Below are positions 23,663 through 30,733 of a stretch of 64,000 nt of DNA, piece after piece. A program made the position numbers and the translations under genes. The stretch is taken from NCBI RefSeq assembly GCF_039535475.1, contig NZ_BAAAXG010000026.1, forward strand, positions 248,001-312,000. The letters run 5' to 3'. Positions within the stretch are counted from its first letter, which is position 1. The number at the start of each line of letters is the position of its first letter. The stretch is from Streptomyces showdoensis (GTDB taxonomy: Bacteria > Actinomycetota > Actinomycetes > Streptomycetales > Streptomycetaceae). The notes under the pieces are model-generated. The model had not been told where the DNA came from. It did not search any database and was given only the letters and a program-made list of their open reading frames with translations.

Positions 23663-23863
23663 TCAGGCGCCGAGCTGGTCGCCCTTGATGCCCTCGATGA
23701 ACGCAGCGAATGCGGGGGCGGACACGGCGAGGGCGGAGCCGGCGGGAGTCTTCGAGTCGCGGACGGGAACGACACCGAGCGTAGGGACCAGGTTGCCGGC
23801 GACTTCCACGCAGTTGCCGTCGTTGTTGCTGTGGGAGGACTTGAACCACTGCGGGTCGTTCAC
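23663..23863 (-). CDS. DUF397 protein (Scr2-like)
   Basis: This 66-residue protein has the DUF397 pattern: WFKSSHSNNDGNCVEVA near the N-terminus and VPVRDSK in the middle. DUF397 genes in Streptomyces usually lie next to an Scr1/WhiJ-type HTH gene. In the Scr1/Scr2 pair of S. clavuligerus they act like toxin and antitoxin. Here the gene follows its HTH partner with an ATGA overlap. In a prophage the pair may act in lysogeny control or host phenotype. Confidence 0.85.
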   Translation of the reverse strand: MNDPQWFKSSHSNNDGNCVEVAGNLVPTLGVVPVRDSKTPAGSALAVSAPAFAAFIEGIKGDQLGA

Positions 23864-24699
23864 GGGTACGCCTTTCGTGCCTCACGGATCATGGCTACCG
23901 ACGCCGCATGCGGTAGGGCTTCGGCTTGCAACTGATGGTAGGTCGTGAGCAACCTCAGCACCGACTCGCGGTCGCGTTCCATGTGACCTCGGATCTGTGA
24001 CTCTGCATACGCGACCACGGTCATATCGGGCAGCGTTAGCAGGTTGAGCGGCAAGTCAAACGCGCGATGCTCTCCGATGCCGTAAGGGGCCACCTGGATA
24101 ACCGAGTTGGGCTGTTCTGCGATCATCAGAAGGTGGTCAAGCTGCTCGGCCATGACCTTGGGCCCGCCAACCTGCCGACGGATGCAGCTCTCGTCTAGGA
24201 CTATGAGCATCATCGGAGGGACAGGGCGAACTAGGGCAGCTTGCCGCTCTGCAAGGAAGCGGACTCGGCGGTCTGCCCGTTCTACCGAGATCGAGCCCCG
24301 ACGTACGTTGCTCTCCGCTAGGCACTGGGCGTACCCGGTCGTCTGTAGAAGGCCCGGGATGATGCCGATCTCGTATAGCCGGATCTCGACTGCTTGCCCT
24401 TCGTTGGCAACGTACTCCGGGAACCCCTCCAGGAGTGGACCCGGCCGGGTCTTCTGCCACTCGCGCTCTAGAGAATCGGCAGTCCCCTTCGTGCCGAAGA
24501 TCTCGTCCATCTGAACCGAGAACGGAAGGGAGGGCGGCTTGCGAGTAGTTTCAACTGCCGAAATATGCTGGCTGGAATATGCCGATCGGCTGGCCAACTC
24601 ATCCTGCGTCCATCCTCGTTGGCTGCGCAACCTGCGTAAGAGCACTCCGTACGCGGCGCGCGGGCTGGAGGTGGCGTCTAGCTCCTTCTGGTTGGTCAC
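23860..24699 (-). CDS. Scr1-family helix-turn-helix regulator
   Basis: The 279-residue protein has an N-terminal XRE-type HTH (residues 16-70: LRRLRSQRGWTQDELASRSAYSSQHISAVE) and a C-terminal DUF5753-type domain (about 95-270: PEYVANEGQAVEIRLYEIGIIPGLLQT in pieces; ERDRESV). This is the standard Scr1/WhiJ-like layout. It is the only clear HTH regulator on the minus strand in this part, so it may be the prophage repressor or one half of a toxin-antitoxin pair with the DUF397 protein. Confidence 0.85.
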   Translation of the reverse strand: MTNQKELDATSSPRAAYGVLLRRLRSQRGWTQDELASRSAYSSQHISAVETTRKPPSLPFSVQMDEIFGTKGTADSLEREWQKTRPGPLLEGFPEYVANEGQAVEIRLYEIGIIPGLLQTTGYAQCLAESNVRRGSISVERADRRVRFLAERQAALVRPVPPMMLIVLDESCIRRQVGGPKVMAEQLDHLLMIAEQPNSVIQVAPYGIGEHRAFDLPLNLLTLPDMTVVAYAESQIRGHMERDRESVLRLLTTYHQLQAEALPHAASVAMIREARKAYP

Positions 24700-24793
24700 A
24701 ACTCTTCCTTCCGATTCGGCCAGTTGAAGGGATGCTGACTGTAGGCCACGCTAACGGCTCCTGGTAGTGGAAGCGCTACGGAGAGGAACGGTC

Positions 24794-25051
24794 GTGCCCG
24801 AACACAACGCTCGCCCGAGCCCAAGCACGGAGCCGGCGCCGGTCCCCGACCTCGGTACGTTCATGGCGGCTGACACCGCCGAGGGAGCATCCCGGCTCGG
24901 ACGGGTGACCGCGTGGGACGGTGCCGTGGTCCACCTGTCGCCCCCGGGTGGGGGTACGAAGTGGACGGCGACCCCCGCCGAGCTGCGTCGCCCGAACGAG
25001 GAAGAGTGCGCGCGTATCCGCGTCCTCACAAACCCCGTTCCGGCGGTGTAG
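24794..25051 (+). CDS. Small protein divergent from the Scr1 gene, unknown function
   Basis: A GTG at 24,794 follows GGAGAGG and gives 85 residues; an upstream GTG at 24,767 has no good site. The N-terminus is Pro-rich, followed by a small beta domain (RVTAWDGAVVHLSPPGGGTKWTATP) that looks like a small barrel. Proteins of this type accompany DUF397/Scr1 pairs in Streptomyces. It begins a chain of five overlapping or nearly touching genes. Confidence 0.55.
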   Translation: MPEHNARPSPSTEPAPVPDLGTFMAADTAEGASRLGRVTAWDGAVVHLSPPGGGTKWTATPAELRRPNEEECARIRVLTNPVPAV

Positions 25052-25053
25052 CC

Positions 25054-25317
25054 GTGAACGGCGCGAGACAAACATCCCCGGACCCGGTCCCGGTCGTGCT
25101 CTCCGTAGACGGAGGGTTCGCCCCCCGCGCCGAGCCGGCCGAGGACTGCACCGCATGCGCGCTGCTCGCACAGTGGTCCCACCACTACATCGCGGAAGGC
25201 GACGGCTCCCGCGCCACGGACTACGTGGTGGAGATCCGGAACCACCCGCACTCGCCGCCGAAACTCACCCTCCCGGAGCACGCCCCGCCGCAGCACCGAG
25301 CGGAGCCGAAACCGTGA
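25054..25317 (+). CDS. Hypothetical protein in the micro-gene chain
   Basis: The GTG at 25,054 lies two bases after the previous stop. The 87-residue product has CTACALLAQWSHHY (two Cys and two His, a possible metal site) and a Pro-rich end. It overlaps the next gene by four bases (GTGA). No family recognised. Confidence 0.55.
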   Translation: MNGARQTSPDPVPVVLSVDGGFAPRAEPAEDCTACALLAQWSHHYIAEGDGSRATDYVVEIRNHPHSPPKLTLPEHAPPQHRAEPKP

Positions 25318-25550
25318 CCACGGCGGTAGTCGCATCCCCGGTCTACCGCATGAACAAGCACCCCAGTGCCGAAGTGACGATGACGGCTCGCTGTCTCGAC
25401 GGAGAGTGCACGTGGGAAGCACAGCCGACGACCGAGCCGGCGAGCGCCACCGTGACGTGTGAGTCGCACACCGCTGACACCGGGCACGACGTGTTCACGG
25501 TAGCCCTGGAATACGTGGCGCTGGTGACCCGCACAGGGGGCACCGAGTGA
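25314..25550 (+). CDS. Small Cys-containing protein (DUF7848-like)
   Basis: This 78-residue protein has RCLDGECTWEA and VTCESHT, a Cys4/His-type pattern that I know from Streptomyces accessory proteins of the DUF7848 type. It probably forms a small zinc ribbon. Both ends overlap neighbouring genes by four bases. Confidence 0.6.
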   Translation: MTTAVVASPVYRMNKHPSAEVTMTARCLDGECTWEAQPTTEPASATVTCESHTADTGHDVFTVALEYVALVTRTGGTE

Positions 25551-25624
25551 AGCTCGTGGCCGTGGCGGCCGTGGTCACCGGCTCCGCTCTGGTGCTCGCC
25601 CTCGCTCTGGTCGCGACGCGATGA
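25547..25624 (+). CDS. Single-span membrane micropeptide
   Basis: A GTG at 25,547 overlaps the previous stop; 25 residues follow, nearly all hydrophobic (KLVAVAAVVTGSALVLALAL) with Arg at the end. It is followed by an overlapping ATGA. Coding status rests on the double start-stop overlap and composition only. Confidence 0.4.
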   Translation: MKLVAVAAVVTGSALVLALALVATR

Positions 25625-25704
25625 CCGGGCGCCAACGTGCTCGGAAGTGCACGCAGTTCGGAGCTGCGTTCCTGGTCGGCTTCCTTCTTATCGTGCTCCG
25701 CTGA
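25621..25704 (+). CDS. Second single-span membrane micropeptide
   Basis: An ATG at 25,621 overlaps the preceding stop by four bases. The 27 residues are a basic start (TGRQRARKCTQ) and one membrane helix (FGAAFLVGFLLIVL). The basic start would place the N-terminus in the cytoplasm. Confidence 0.4.
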   Translation: MTGRQRARKCTQFGAAFLVGFLLIVLR

Positions 25705-25771
25705 TACTCCGCTCTCCCCTCCCGTGGTCCCGACCGGGCGGGGAGAGCGGGCCCAACCCGAAAGCGAACTC

Positions 25772-26026
25772 ATGCGTACCGAGCGATTGTCTCCGACGGC
25801 CTTACGGAGCGGACACCGCGTTCTCGCGGGCAACGGGACTGTGCGTGTTGTGGACAAGGTGCAGACGCGCCACGGCTTCCACCACATGTGGGTCCTGGTG
25901 GACTGGGTGGGACCCCTGCGGGCCCGGTCCATGTTCCACGCGGACGCGTCGGTTCATGTGTGGCGAGGTCCTGCCCCGGCCGTAAGCATCATGCTCCCCG
26001 ACGGCATCCGCGTGTTGGTGCCGTGA
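25772..26026 (+). CDS. Hypothetical protein
   Basis: The ATG at 25,772 gives 84 residues rich in Val, His and Trp (VVDKVQTRHGFHHMWVLVDWVGPLRARSMF in pieces). It looks like a small beta barrel. It overlaps the following gene by four bases (GTGA). No family recognised. Confidence 0.5.
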   Translation: MRTERLSPTALRSGHRVLAGNGTVRVVDKVQTRHGFHHMWVLVDWVGPLRARSMFHADASVHVWRGPAPAVSIMLPDGIRVLVP

Positions 26027-26250
26027 GCCGCCGGTCCTTCACTGATATCTCCGCTTCGCTCCGAACCGTATGGAGAGCCGCCGACGGGAAGATAGAGCGG
26101 ATTCGGTGCCCCGTACCTGGCTGTCTTCGGGACGTGCCGGTGACACGCGGCAGGTTGGATGACCACACAAGCCAACTCGACGGCGGGATGTGCTCCGTGT
26201 CCCGCACAAGAGTTGAGGACCGCGTGCCCGCACGTGCACGCCCCGATTAG
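26023..26250 (+). CDS. Small zinc-finger-like protein
   Basis: A GTG at 26,023 gives 75 residues. CPVPGC, followed by RLDDHT and a later Cys (MCSV), suggests a C2HC zinc site, a pattern frequent in small proteins of actinobacterial mobile elements. It ends ten bases before the hairpin field. Confidence 0.5.
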   Translation: MSRRSFTDISASLRTVWRAADGKIERIRCPVPGCLRDVPVTRGRLDDHTSQLDGGMCSVSRTRVEDRVPARARPD

Positions 26251-26259
26251 CCCCTGACT

Positions 26260-26557
26260 CCCCGCCGCCAACGCGGTGGGGCGTGCAGTCCTGCGAGCCA
26301 AGAACCGTCCGAACCGGATCGGACGGTGGAAGCTCCCCCGCGCGGAGTCACCCCATAGGGCGCCCTCGGGTCTCTACAGCGGTGCCGCCGGCTCCCTCCA
26401 AGCCCGGCGGTGGGGGACTGCACACCGGGTCCCGTCTACGTCCCTCCCTCGGATGTGGACGGGACCCCACAGACTCCGTTCCCTCGGCCCGGCCCCTATC
26501 TGCGGGATGGTCCCGAGCCGAGGGAGCGGGCAAGACCCTGTCCGTTGCGCGGACAGG
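26260..26557. repeat. Field of six hairpins in non-coding DNA
   Basis: Six inverted repeats follow one another: 26,260-26,281; 26,304-26,327 (8 bp, loop 8); 26,385-26,410 (7 bp); 26,427-26,467 (17 bp with two G-U, loop CTCCCTC); 26,481-26,524 (8 bp at the ends); 26,537-26,557 (8 bp). The interval has no gene. The first hairpin may end the upstream transcript; the rest could be a structured leader, a regulatory RNA or an origin-like region. Confidence 0.75.
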
Positions 26558-26591
26558 TTCCATGCACACCACAACCAACAGGAGTGAGAGC

Positions 26592-27035
26592 ATGACCGCT
26601 GTATCGTCCGATCTCCGCACCGGCCGTTCGCTGGTCGACGCGGACCTGTTCGACAGCATCGCCGAGTTCACCGTGATGCACTTCGGCTACACCCTGGAGA
26701 AGGCGGAGCGCGCGACCGACCAGGCGTTGGCGTTCCTCGCCACGGTCGGCACGGCCACGGTGAAGATGGTTCCGTCCGACGACGTAGACGGCGCCCTGCA
26801 CGCGTTCATCCTTCACACCGCCGACTACCGGCAGTTCTGCGACACGCACGCGGGCCGCTTCCTGGAGCACAACCCGCGTCCGGGTGGCGGCGGCCGGGTC
26901 CTGGAGGAGGTCCGGGACACCGCGCACGCCATGAAGGCGAAGGGCTTCATGGTCCTGGATGACCTGTGGACCGTGAACGGCGCGTCCGCCGCGCAGTGCG
27001 ACTCCGACTGCGGACGCGACTACCGGGCCGTGTAG
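26592..27035 (+). CDS. Conserved hypothetical protein (GRDP-like)
   Basis: The ATG follows GGAGTGAG and gives 147 residues. The N-terminal half is helical with Asp/Glu-rich parts. A motif ALHAFILHTADYRQFC and FLEHNP resembles glycine-rich-domain-like (GRDP) proteins of Streptomyces, in which a His/Asp cluster is conserved. Two C-terminal cysteines (QCDSDCG) are near the end. It probably belongs with the kinase-like gene downstream. Function unknown. Confidence 0.55.
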   Translation: MTAVSSDLRTGRSLVDADLFDSIAEFTVMHFGYTLEKAERATDQALAFLATVGTATVKMVPSDDVDGALHAFILHTADYRQFCDTHAGRFLEHNPRPGGGGRVLEEVRDTAHAMKAKGFMVLDDLWTVNGASAAQCDSDCGRDYRAV

Positions 27036-27062
27036 TCACCCCGGTTCGGCTGTGAAAGATGC

Positions 27063-27096
27063 GCGGAGCCGGCTGCCGTCTGGTTGTCGGCTCCGC
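27063..27096 (+). terminator. Hairpin before the kinase-like gene
   Basis: GCGGAGCCG (27,063-27,071) pairs with CGGCTCCGC (27,088-27,096). No T-run follows; it may attenuate read-through into the next gene. Confidence 0.5.
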
Positions 27097-27116
27097 GTCA
27101 CTGGGAGAGTCGAGAA

Positions 27117-27950
27117 ATGACGACGAGCACAGCGCCCAAGGAGCTCCCGCGGGGAGTCCTGGAAGTCATCACACCCACAAGCAAACGGCCCGTGGCCAAC
27201 CGCAGAGGATCGACGGTTTGGCGCGTCGAAACATCGGGTGGACCGTACGCAGTGAAGATCGGATACCCGAGCCGCACGCACGCTCATACCGCCCTTGCTC
27301 CGAGCCGGGAAGCACACATCCTGCGTGCTCTCGGGGCCGGACCCATCCATGACGGCGAATGGGCCGAGGGCACGTGGAGCGTGCAGCCGTGGCACTCGGG
27401 CCCGAGCCTGTACGACAAGTGGGCACCGCACCGCGCACCCGGCAACAAAGCCGTTCCGAGTCGACTCGATGCCCTCGCCAGTGCTACGGCCCTCGCCAAC
27501 CTGCACCGGTCCGGATGGGTCCATGGCGACGTGCAGCCGGCGCACCTGATCATGGGCAGCGCCGGGGCCACCTTGATTGATCTCGGCCTCGCCCGAGGTG
27601 GGCACGTTCCGGCTCGGTGGGACTTCCCCTACAAGGGCTGTCTCGTCCACTACGAAGCGCCCGAGATTGCTCGGAGCGTCCTTGCGTGCGGTACCGCCGA
27701 GCCCACCCGCGAATCCGACGTGTACGCGTTGGGCGCCTCCCTGCTGATCAGTGCCACCGGGTGGCGTCACGTTGCCTACGCCGACGATGCATCGCGGGAG
27801 GAACAGCGGCAGGCGATCGTAGACAAGCCGCATCGTCCGGTCGTGATCGCTGGGGAACTCGGCAGGCTCACGGAGGCCATGTTGAGCTACCACCCGTCAG
27901 ACCGGCCGACGGCCGATGAGATCTGCGCGGCGCTGATGCTCGCCATGTAG
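27117..27950 (+). CDS. Protein-kinase-like protein
   Basis: The ATG at 27,117 behind GGGAGAG gives 277 residues. Kinase-fold elements are visible: AVKIGYP (lysine of the N-lobe, about residue 45), a catalytic loop with HGDVQPAHL (about 140; HGD instead of HRD), LIDLGLA (metal-binding D-L-G, about 160), and YEAPEIA (APE motif, about 178). These are the key positions of an active enzyme. The variant loop is like small-molecule or atypical bacterial kinases. As phage cargo it might modify host or invading-phage proteins; that is inference. Confidence 0.75.
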   Translation: MTTSTAPKELPRGVLEVITPTSKRPVANRRGSTVWRVETSGGPYAVKIGYPSRTHAHTALAPSREAHILRALGAGPIHDGEWAEGTWSVQPWHSGPSLYDKWAPHRAPGNKAVPSRLDALASATALANLHRSGWVHGDVQPAHLIMGSAGATLIDLGLARGGHVPARWDFPYKGCLVHYEAPEIARSVLACGTAEPTRESDVYALGASLLISATGWRHVAYADDASREEQRQAIVDKPHRPVVIAGELGRLTEAMLSYHPSDRPTADEICAALMLAM

Positions 27951-27975
27951 AGCCACGCGACGCGCACTACATACC

Positions 27976-28015
27976 GCCCCGTCCGTGCGTTACCCCCGTG
28001 GCGCATGGGCGGGGC
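27976..28015. terminator. Bidirectional terminator between kinase-like and GntR genes
   Basis: A 14-base arm (27,976-27,989) pairs with 28,002-28,015 with two G-U pairs; it lies between convergent genes. Confidence 0.65.
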
Positions 28016-28031
28016 TCCTGATTTCGCGGGC

Positions 28032-28313
28032 TTACGCGTTTGCCTGGTCGTCGTCCTCGTTGCCCGAGCCGGCGGGACCGACCACGAACGTCCCGAGCCC
28101 CCATTCGGTCCGGACAAGTTCACGTTCCCGGAGTTCCCCGACTGCTCGGCGCGCGGTCATCCGGGCCACGCCGAACCGCTCGGCTAGCTCACGGTCGCTC
28201 GGGATCTTGTCCCCCGGCTTGTACTTGCCCGCCTGAATCTCCGCCGTGAGCGCGTTGAGAACCGTCATGTACGGCGCGTGCGGCGCGTGCGGATTCCTCG
28301 GCTGGTCAGACAT
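28032..28313 (-). CDS. GntR-family regulator (short form)
   Basis: From the ATG at 28,313 the protein has 93 residues: a winged HTH of GntR type (VLNALTAEIQAGKYKPGDKIPSDRELAERF, then GVARMTARRAV), and no ligand-binding domain. It resembles KorSA-type regulators of actinobacterial mobile elements, which are compact. It is divergent from the small genes at 28,498 and next to three repeated TTAGACCAGT-type sites, so it probably represses both directions. A TTG at 28,331 is an alternative start. Confidence 0.8.
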   Translation of the reverse strand: MSDQPRNPHAPHAPYMTVLNALTAEIQAGKYKPGDKIPSDRELAERFGVARMTARRAVGELRERELVRTEWGLGTFVVGPAGSGNEDDDQANA

Positions 28314-28350
28314 GAGGCGAAGCGTAGACAACCGACGAGATTCGGGCGAC

Positions 28351-28395
28351 TTAGACCAGTGGACCTCTTAGAGGAGGTAGACCAGTTAGACCAGT
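28351..28395. promoter_or_regulatory. Operator repeats for the GntR regulator
   Basis: TAGACCAGT occurs three times in direct orientation (28,352-28,360; 28,378-28,386; 28,387-28,395), the last two in tandem. The half-site TAGACCA is the same as in DasR-type (HutC/GntR) operators. It lies between divergent genes. Confidence 0.65.
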
Positions 28396-28429
28396 TGCTC
28401 TACCGTCTTACGGAGCACCAAACGAAAGC

Positions 28430-28465
28430 GCCCCGGAAGACCGCTTAGGACCGGTCCGCCGGGGC
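28430..28465 (+). other. Hairpin in the leader of the small membrane gene
   Basis: GCCCCGG (28,430-28,436) pairs with CCGGGGC (28,459-28,465). No T-run. Confidence 0.4.
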
Positions 28466-28497
28466 TTGCCGAAACAGCTAATGGGAGCTGAAACGAC

Positions 28498-28885
28498 ATG
28501 CGCGAGCTTATCGCCTACACATCCATCGGACTGGGGCTGCTGCTCACCCTCTGGTGCGCCCTCGGGCTCACCGCTCGCCGGCCCGGACGTCACAGCGCCG
28601 CCTACCAGGCACCCAAGAGCATGCCGACGCTCACCGGGCCCCACATGAGCCCGTGGCCCACCCCCACCCCCCCACCACGTCCAGGCCCGACTCCTCCCGC
28701 TCGACGGCGAAGAGACCAAGCTCGTCCGCCCCTACGCACCCGCCGAGGACACATTGGAGCTGTACGCGATCCGCGAGCGGCGCACGGCCGTCGTCCTCGC
28801 CACCCTCGGCATCGACTACGCGTACACATACGCAGGGGACCAGTTCGACGCCCTCATGCACGCCGCTTCGGCGGTGACCGCATGA
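28498..28885 (+). pseudogene. Small membrane protein interrupted by a frameshift at a C-run
   Basis: The ATG at 28,498 opens a protein with one membrane helix (AYTSIGLGLLLTLWCALGL). After MSPWPTPT the reading frame loses sense at a run of seven C (28,667-28,673). One base out of phase, the frame continues as HHVQARLLPLDGEE... and ends at 28,883-28,885 with a normal-looking helical end (TLGIDYAYTYAGDQFDALMHAA). So about 128 residues are split. It could be a true indel, a slip site or a sequence error. It overlaps the next gene start. Confidence 0.55.
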
Positions 28886-29088
28886 CCCGCGAATGGCTCT
28901 CAGCCCCGTCCACCCCCGCGCCGTCCGGCGCCGTGTGCTGCCGCTGCAAGCGCTGGACGTACGCCCCGATGGAAGTCGGGTACATCGAGCGCGCGAGCGG
29001 AGCCGGGGTGACCCTGTACGCCTGCCCCGCGCACGCCGCAGCCATGGCCCCCCGCCCGATGCCCGGAGAACTTGACCGGGGCGCGTAG
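28882..29088 (+). CDS. Small zinc-ribbon-like protein
   Basis: The ATG at 28,882 overlaps the stop of the gene before (ATGA). The 68-residue product has CCRC near residue 17 and ACPAH near residue 50, a possible zinc site. It is the last phage gene before the attachment site. No family recognised. Confidence 0.55.
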   Translation: MTREWLSAPSTPAPSGAVCCRCKRWTYAPMEVGYIERASGAGVTLYACPAHAAAMAPRPMPGELDRGA

Positions 29089-29108
29089 CCCCTCGCAGAC
29101 AGCAAAAC

Positions 29109-29137
29109 GCCCCGTTCGGCCAAGTGCCGGGCGGGGC
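29109..29137. terminator. Terminator at the right end of the prophage
   Basis: A 12-base arm (29,109-29,120) pairs with 29,126-29,137 with G-U pairs; T-rich sequence follows. It isolates phage transcripts from the host side. Confidence 0.65.
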
Positions 29138-29205
29138 TTCTGTGTTGTATGTGGGGGTTTGCGCTAACCTACAGAAGCAGTACTCACGAGCACCCGGATT
29201 CCAGG
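29138..29205. other. Probable attachment site (attR) region
   Basis: Base composition changes from mixed phage sequence to high-GC host sequence here, and the acetyltransferase frame on the minus strand turns into unrelated sequence at about 29,165-29,200. No direct repeat partner is in the window, so the crossover core cannot be fixed. Confidence 0.6.
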
Positions 29206-29605
29206 GCGGGGTCTGCCACTGGATCTCGGTGAGGCCGAGGGCCGTCGCCTCCGACCGCACCGCCGCCATCAGCAGCGCCCCGAGACCGTGCCCGCGGGCC
29301 GCCTCCGTGAGGTACAGGCAGTCCATGTGGAGGTACTCGGCCGCGTCCCAGGTGGAGAGTTCGGGGGCGCAGGTCGCGTAGCCGGCGAGGGTCGTGTCGG
29401 GGAGTTCGGCGACCAGGCAGCGCAGCCGGGGGGCCTCGCTCGCGAAGACGAGGCGGTGGAGGCGGGCGGCCAGGCCGGGGGCGGGAGGCGCCGCCTTCTC
29501 GTACGCGGCGTGCTCGGCGGCCAGTTCGGCGACCCGCTCCAGGTCCTCAGGGCGGGCGGGGCGGACGCGGGCCGCACGGGCCTCCTGGGCGGGTTCGGTG
29601 TTCAT
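29198..29605 (-). pseudogene. GNAT acetyltransferase cut at its 3' end by the prophage
   Basis: The ATG at 29,605 overlaps the stop of the LysR gene (ATGA). About 136 residues follow a GNAT fold: RPARPEDLERVAELA, LAGYATCAPEL, YLHMDCLYLTEAARGHGLGALLM (acetyl-CoA loop) and IQWQTPPWN. A normal member continues with about 20-30 residues (R-x-Y-x-x-LGA... strand); here phage-derived codons follow, without a stop for about 190 codons. The enzyme is probably impaired in the lysogen and restored on excision. Confidence 0.75.
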
Positions 29606-30555
29606 GCCGTCATCATGCACGGCCCCGCCGTCCCGCCCGCGCGCAGCCATCTCCGGTACGGGGCCGCGCCCAGGGCGGCCTCCCGGTAGGCGGCGGCCAG
29701 CTCGGCGTACGGGCGGTCGAGCGGGACGCCCGGGGCGGCGTACAGCAGCAGGCGGACGGCCAGCGGGTCGCCGCGCAGGGGGCGGACGGCCATGTCCTCG
29801 CGCGGCCCCGAGGTGGGCTGGCAGGGGGCGACGGCCTCGCCGAGGGCGATGAGCGAGGCGGCGGTGTGGTAGTCGGCGTGCAGCAGGGGCGGGTCGAGGC
29901 CCGCCGCGCGCAGCACCCGGTGCAGGCCGTCCCATTCGCCGTCGACGGCCGGGTCGACCGCCCACCGGTCGCCGGCGAGGTCGGCGAGCTCCACCACCTC
30001 CCGGGCGGCCGCCGGATGGTCGTGGGCCATGGAGATGAACTGGGGCTCCCGTTCGACCAGGACGCGCCCCTTGAGGCCGGGCGGGACCCGCAGCGGGCAG
30101 CCCTCGACCTCGTGGACGAAGGCCAGGTCCAGCCGGCCGGCCGCGACCGTGCGCAGCAGGGCGTGGGCCGAGACGTCGACGCGCAGGGCGATGTCGTTGT
30201 CCGGCAGGCAGGTGCGGAGCCGGCGCAGCCAGCCGGGCAGGGCGCGGCTGGCGGTGGAGCCGACCCGGAGCGCGGGGCCGCCCGTGCGGGCCGCGGCGGC
30301 CCGGGTCTCGGTGATCAGCGCGGTCATGCCGTCGACGAGGGGGCGGGCCCGGCCGAGGACCGTGCGGCCCAGCGGGGTGGGGTGGCAGCCGGTGCGGGTG
30401 CGGGAGAAGAGCTCGGCGCCCAGGGCGTTCTCGATGCGGCGCAGCTGGGTGGTCAACGAGGGTTGGCTGACGCCCAGTTGGCGCGCGGCCTTGTGCAGAC
30501 TCCCGGTGTCCGCGATGGCGCAGAGCGCCCGCAGGTGCCTGACCTCCAGCTCCAT
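29602..30555 (-). CDS. LysR-family regulator (SnpR/MprR-like)
   Basis: From the ATG at 30,555 the protein has 317 residues: an N-terminal LysR HTH ([33 protein letters not shown] in pieces) and a C-terminal effector domain. It is divergent from a snapalysin gene, the arrangement known for snpR-snpA in Streptomyces lividans, in which the regulator activates the protease gene. The upstream start (30,621) is inside the promoter region and is not used. It forms an operon with the acetyltransferase. Confidence 0.8.
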   Translation of the reverse strand: MELEVRHLRALCAIADTGSLHKAARQLGVSQPSLTTQLRRIENALGAELFSRTRTGCHPTPLGRTVLGRARPLVDGMTALITETRAAAARTGGPALRVGSTASRALPGWLRRLRTCLPDNDIALRVDVSAHALLRTVAAGRLDLAFVHEVEGCPLRVPPGLKGRVLVEREPQFISMAHDHPAAAREVVELADLAGDRWAVDPAVDGEWDGLHRVLRAAGLDPPLLHADYHTAASLIALGEAVAPCQPTSGPREDMAVRPLRGDPLAVRLLLYAAPGVPLDRPYAELAAAYREAALGAAPYRRWLRAGGTAGPCMMTA

Positions 30556-30642
30556 GGAGCCGAGGTTAGGGCGGGACCCGCGCGGGCACCAGACGGCGTA
30601 TCTACCATCAACCACCCTCAATGGGAAGGGAGTTGGCAGATC

Positions 30643-30679
30643 GGTGATGTCTTCGTGTTATCGGGTGCTGACATCATCC
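30643..30679. promoter_or_regulatory. Inverted repeat in the LysR-protease intergenic region
   Basis: TGATGTC (30,645-30,651) is matched by GACATCA (30,670-30,676), with an 18-base spacer. It lies 58 bases before the protease start and could be the LysR operator. Confidence 0.5.
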
Positions 30680-30733
30680 CCACCCGCCCCGGCTCCCCCG
30701 ACACTCTCCTCAACCCCACAGGAGGAGCCCCCC

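Noticed and set aside
28498..29088. One continuous 196-codon frame
   Set aside because: Its middle (28,675-28,881) is low-complexity Arg/Pro; the sensible residues there are in another frame, so it is two genes with a frameshift.
1..29200. Integrase, terminase, portal, tRNA or CRISPR array in the prophage part
   Set aside because: None could be found; integrase and packaging genes are presumably left of the window.
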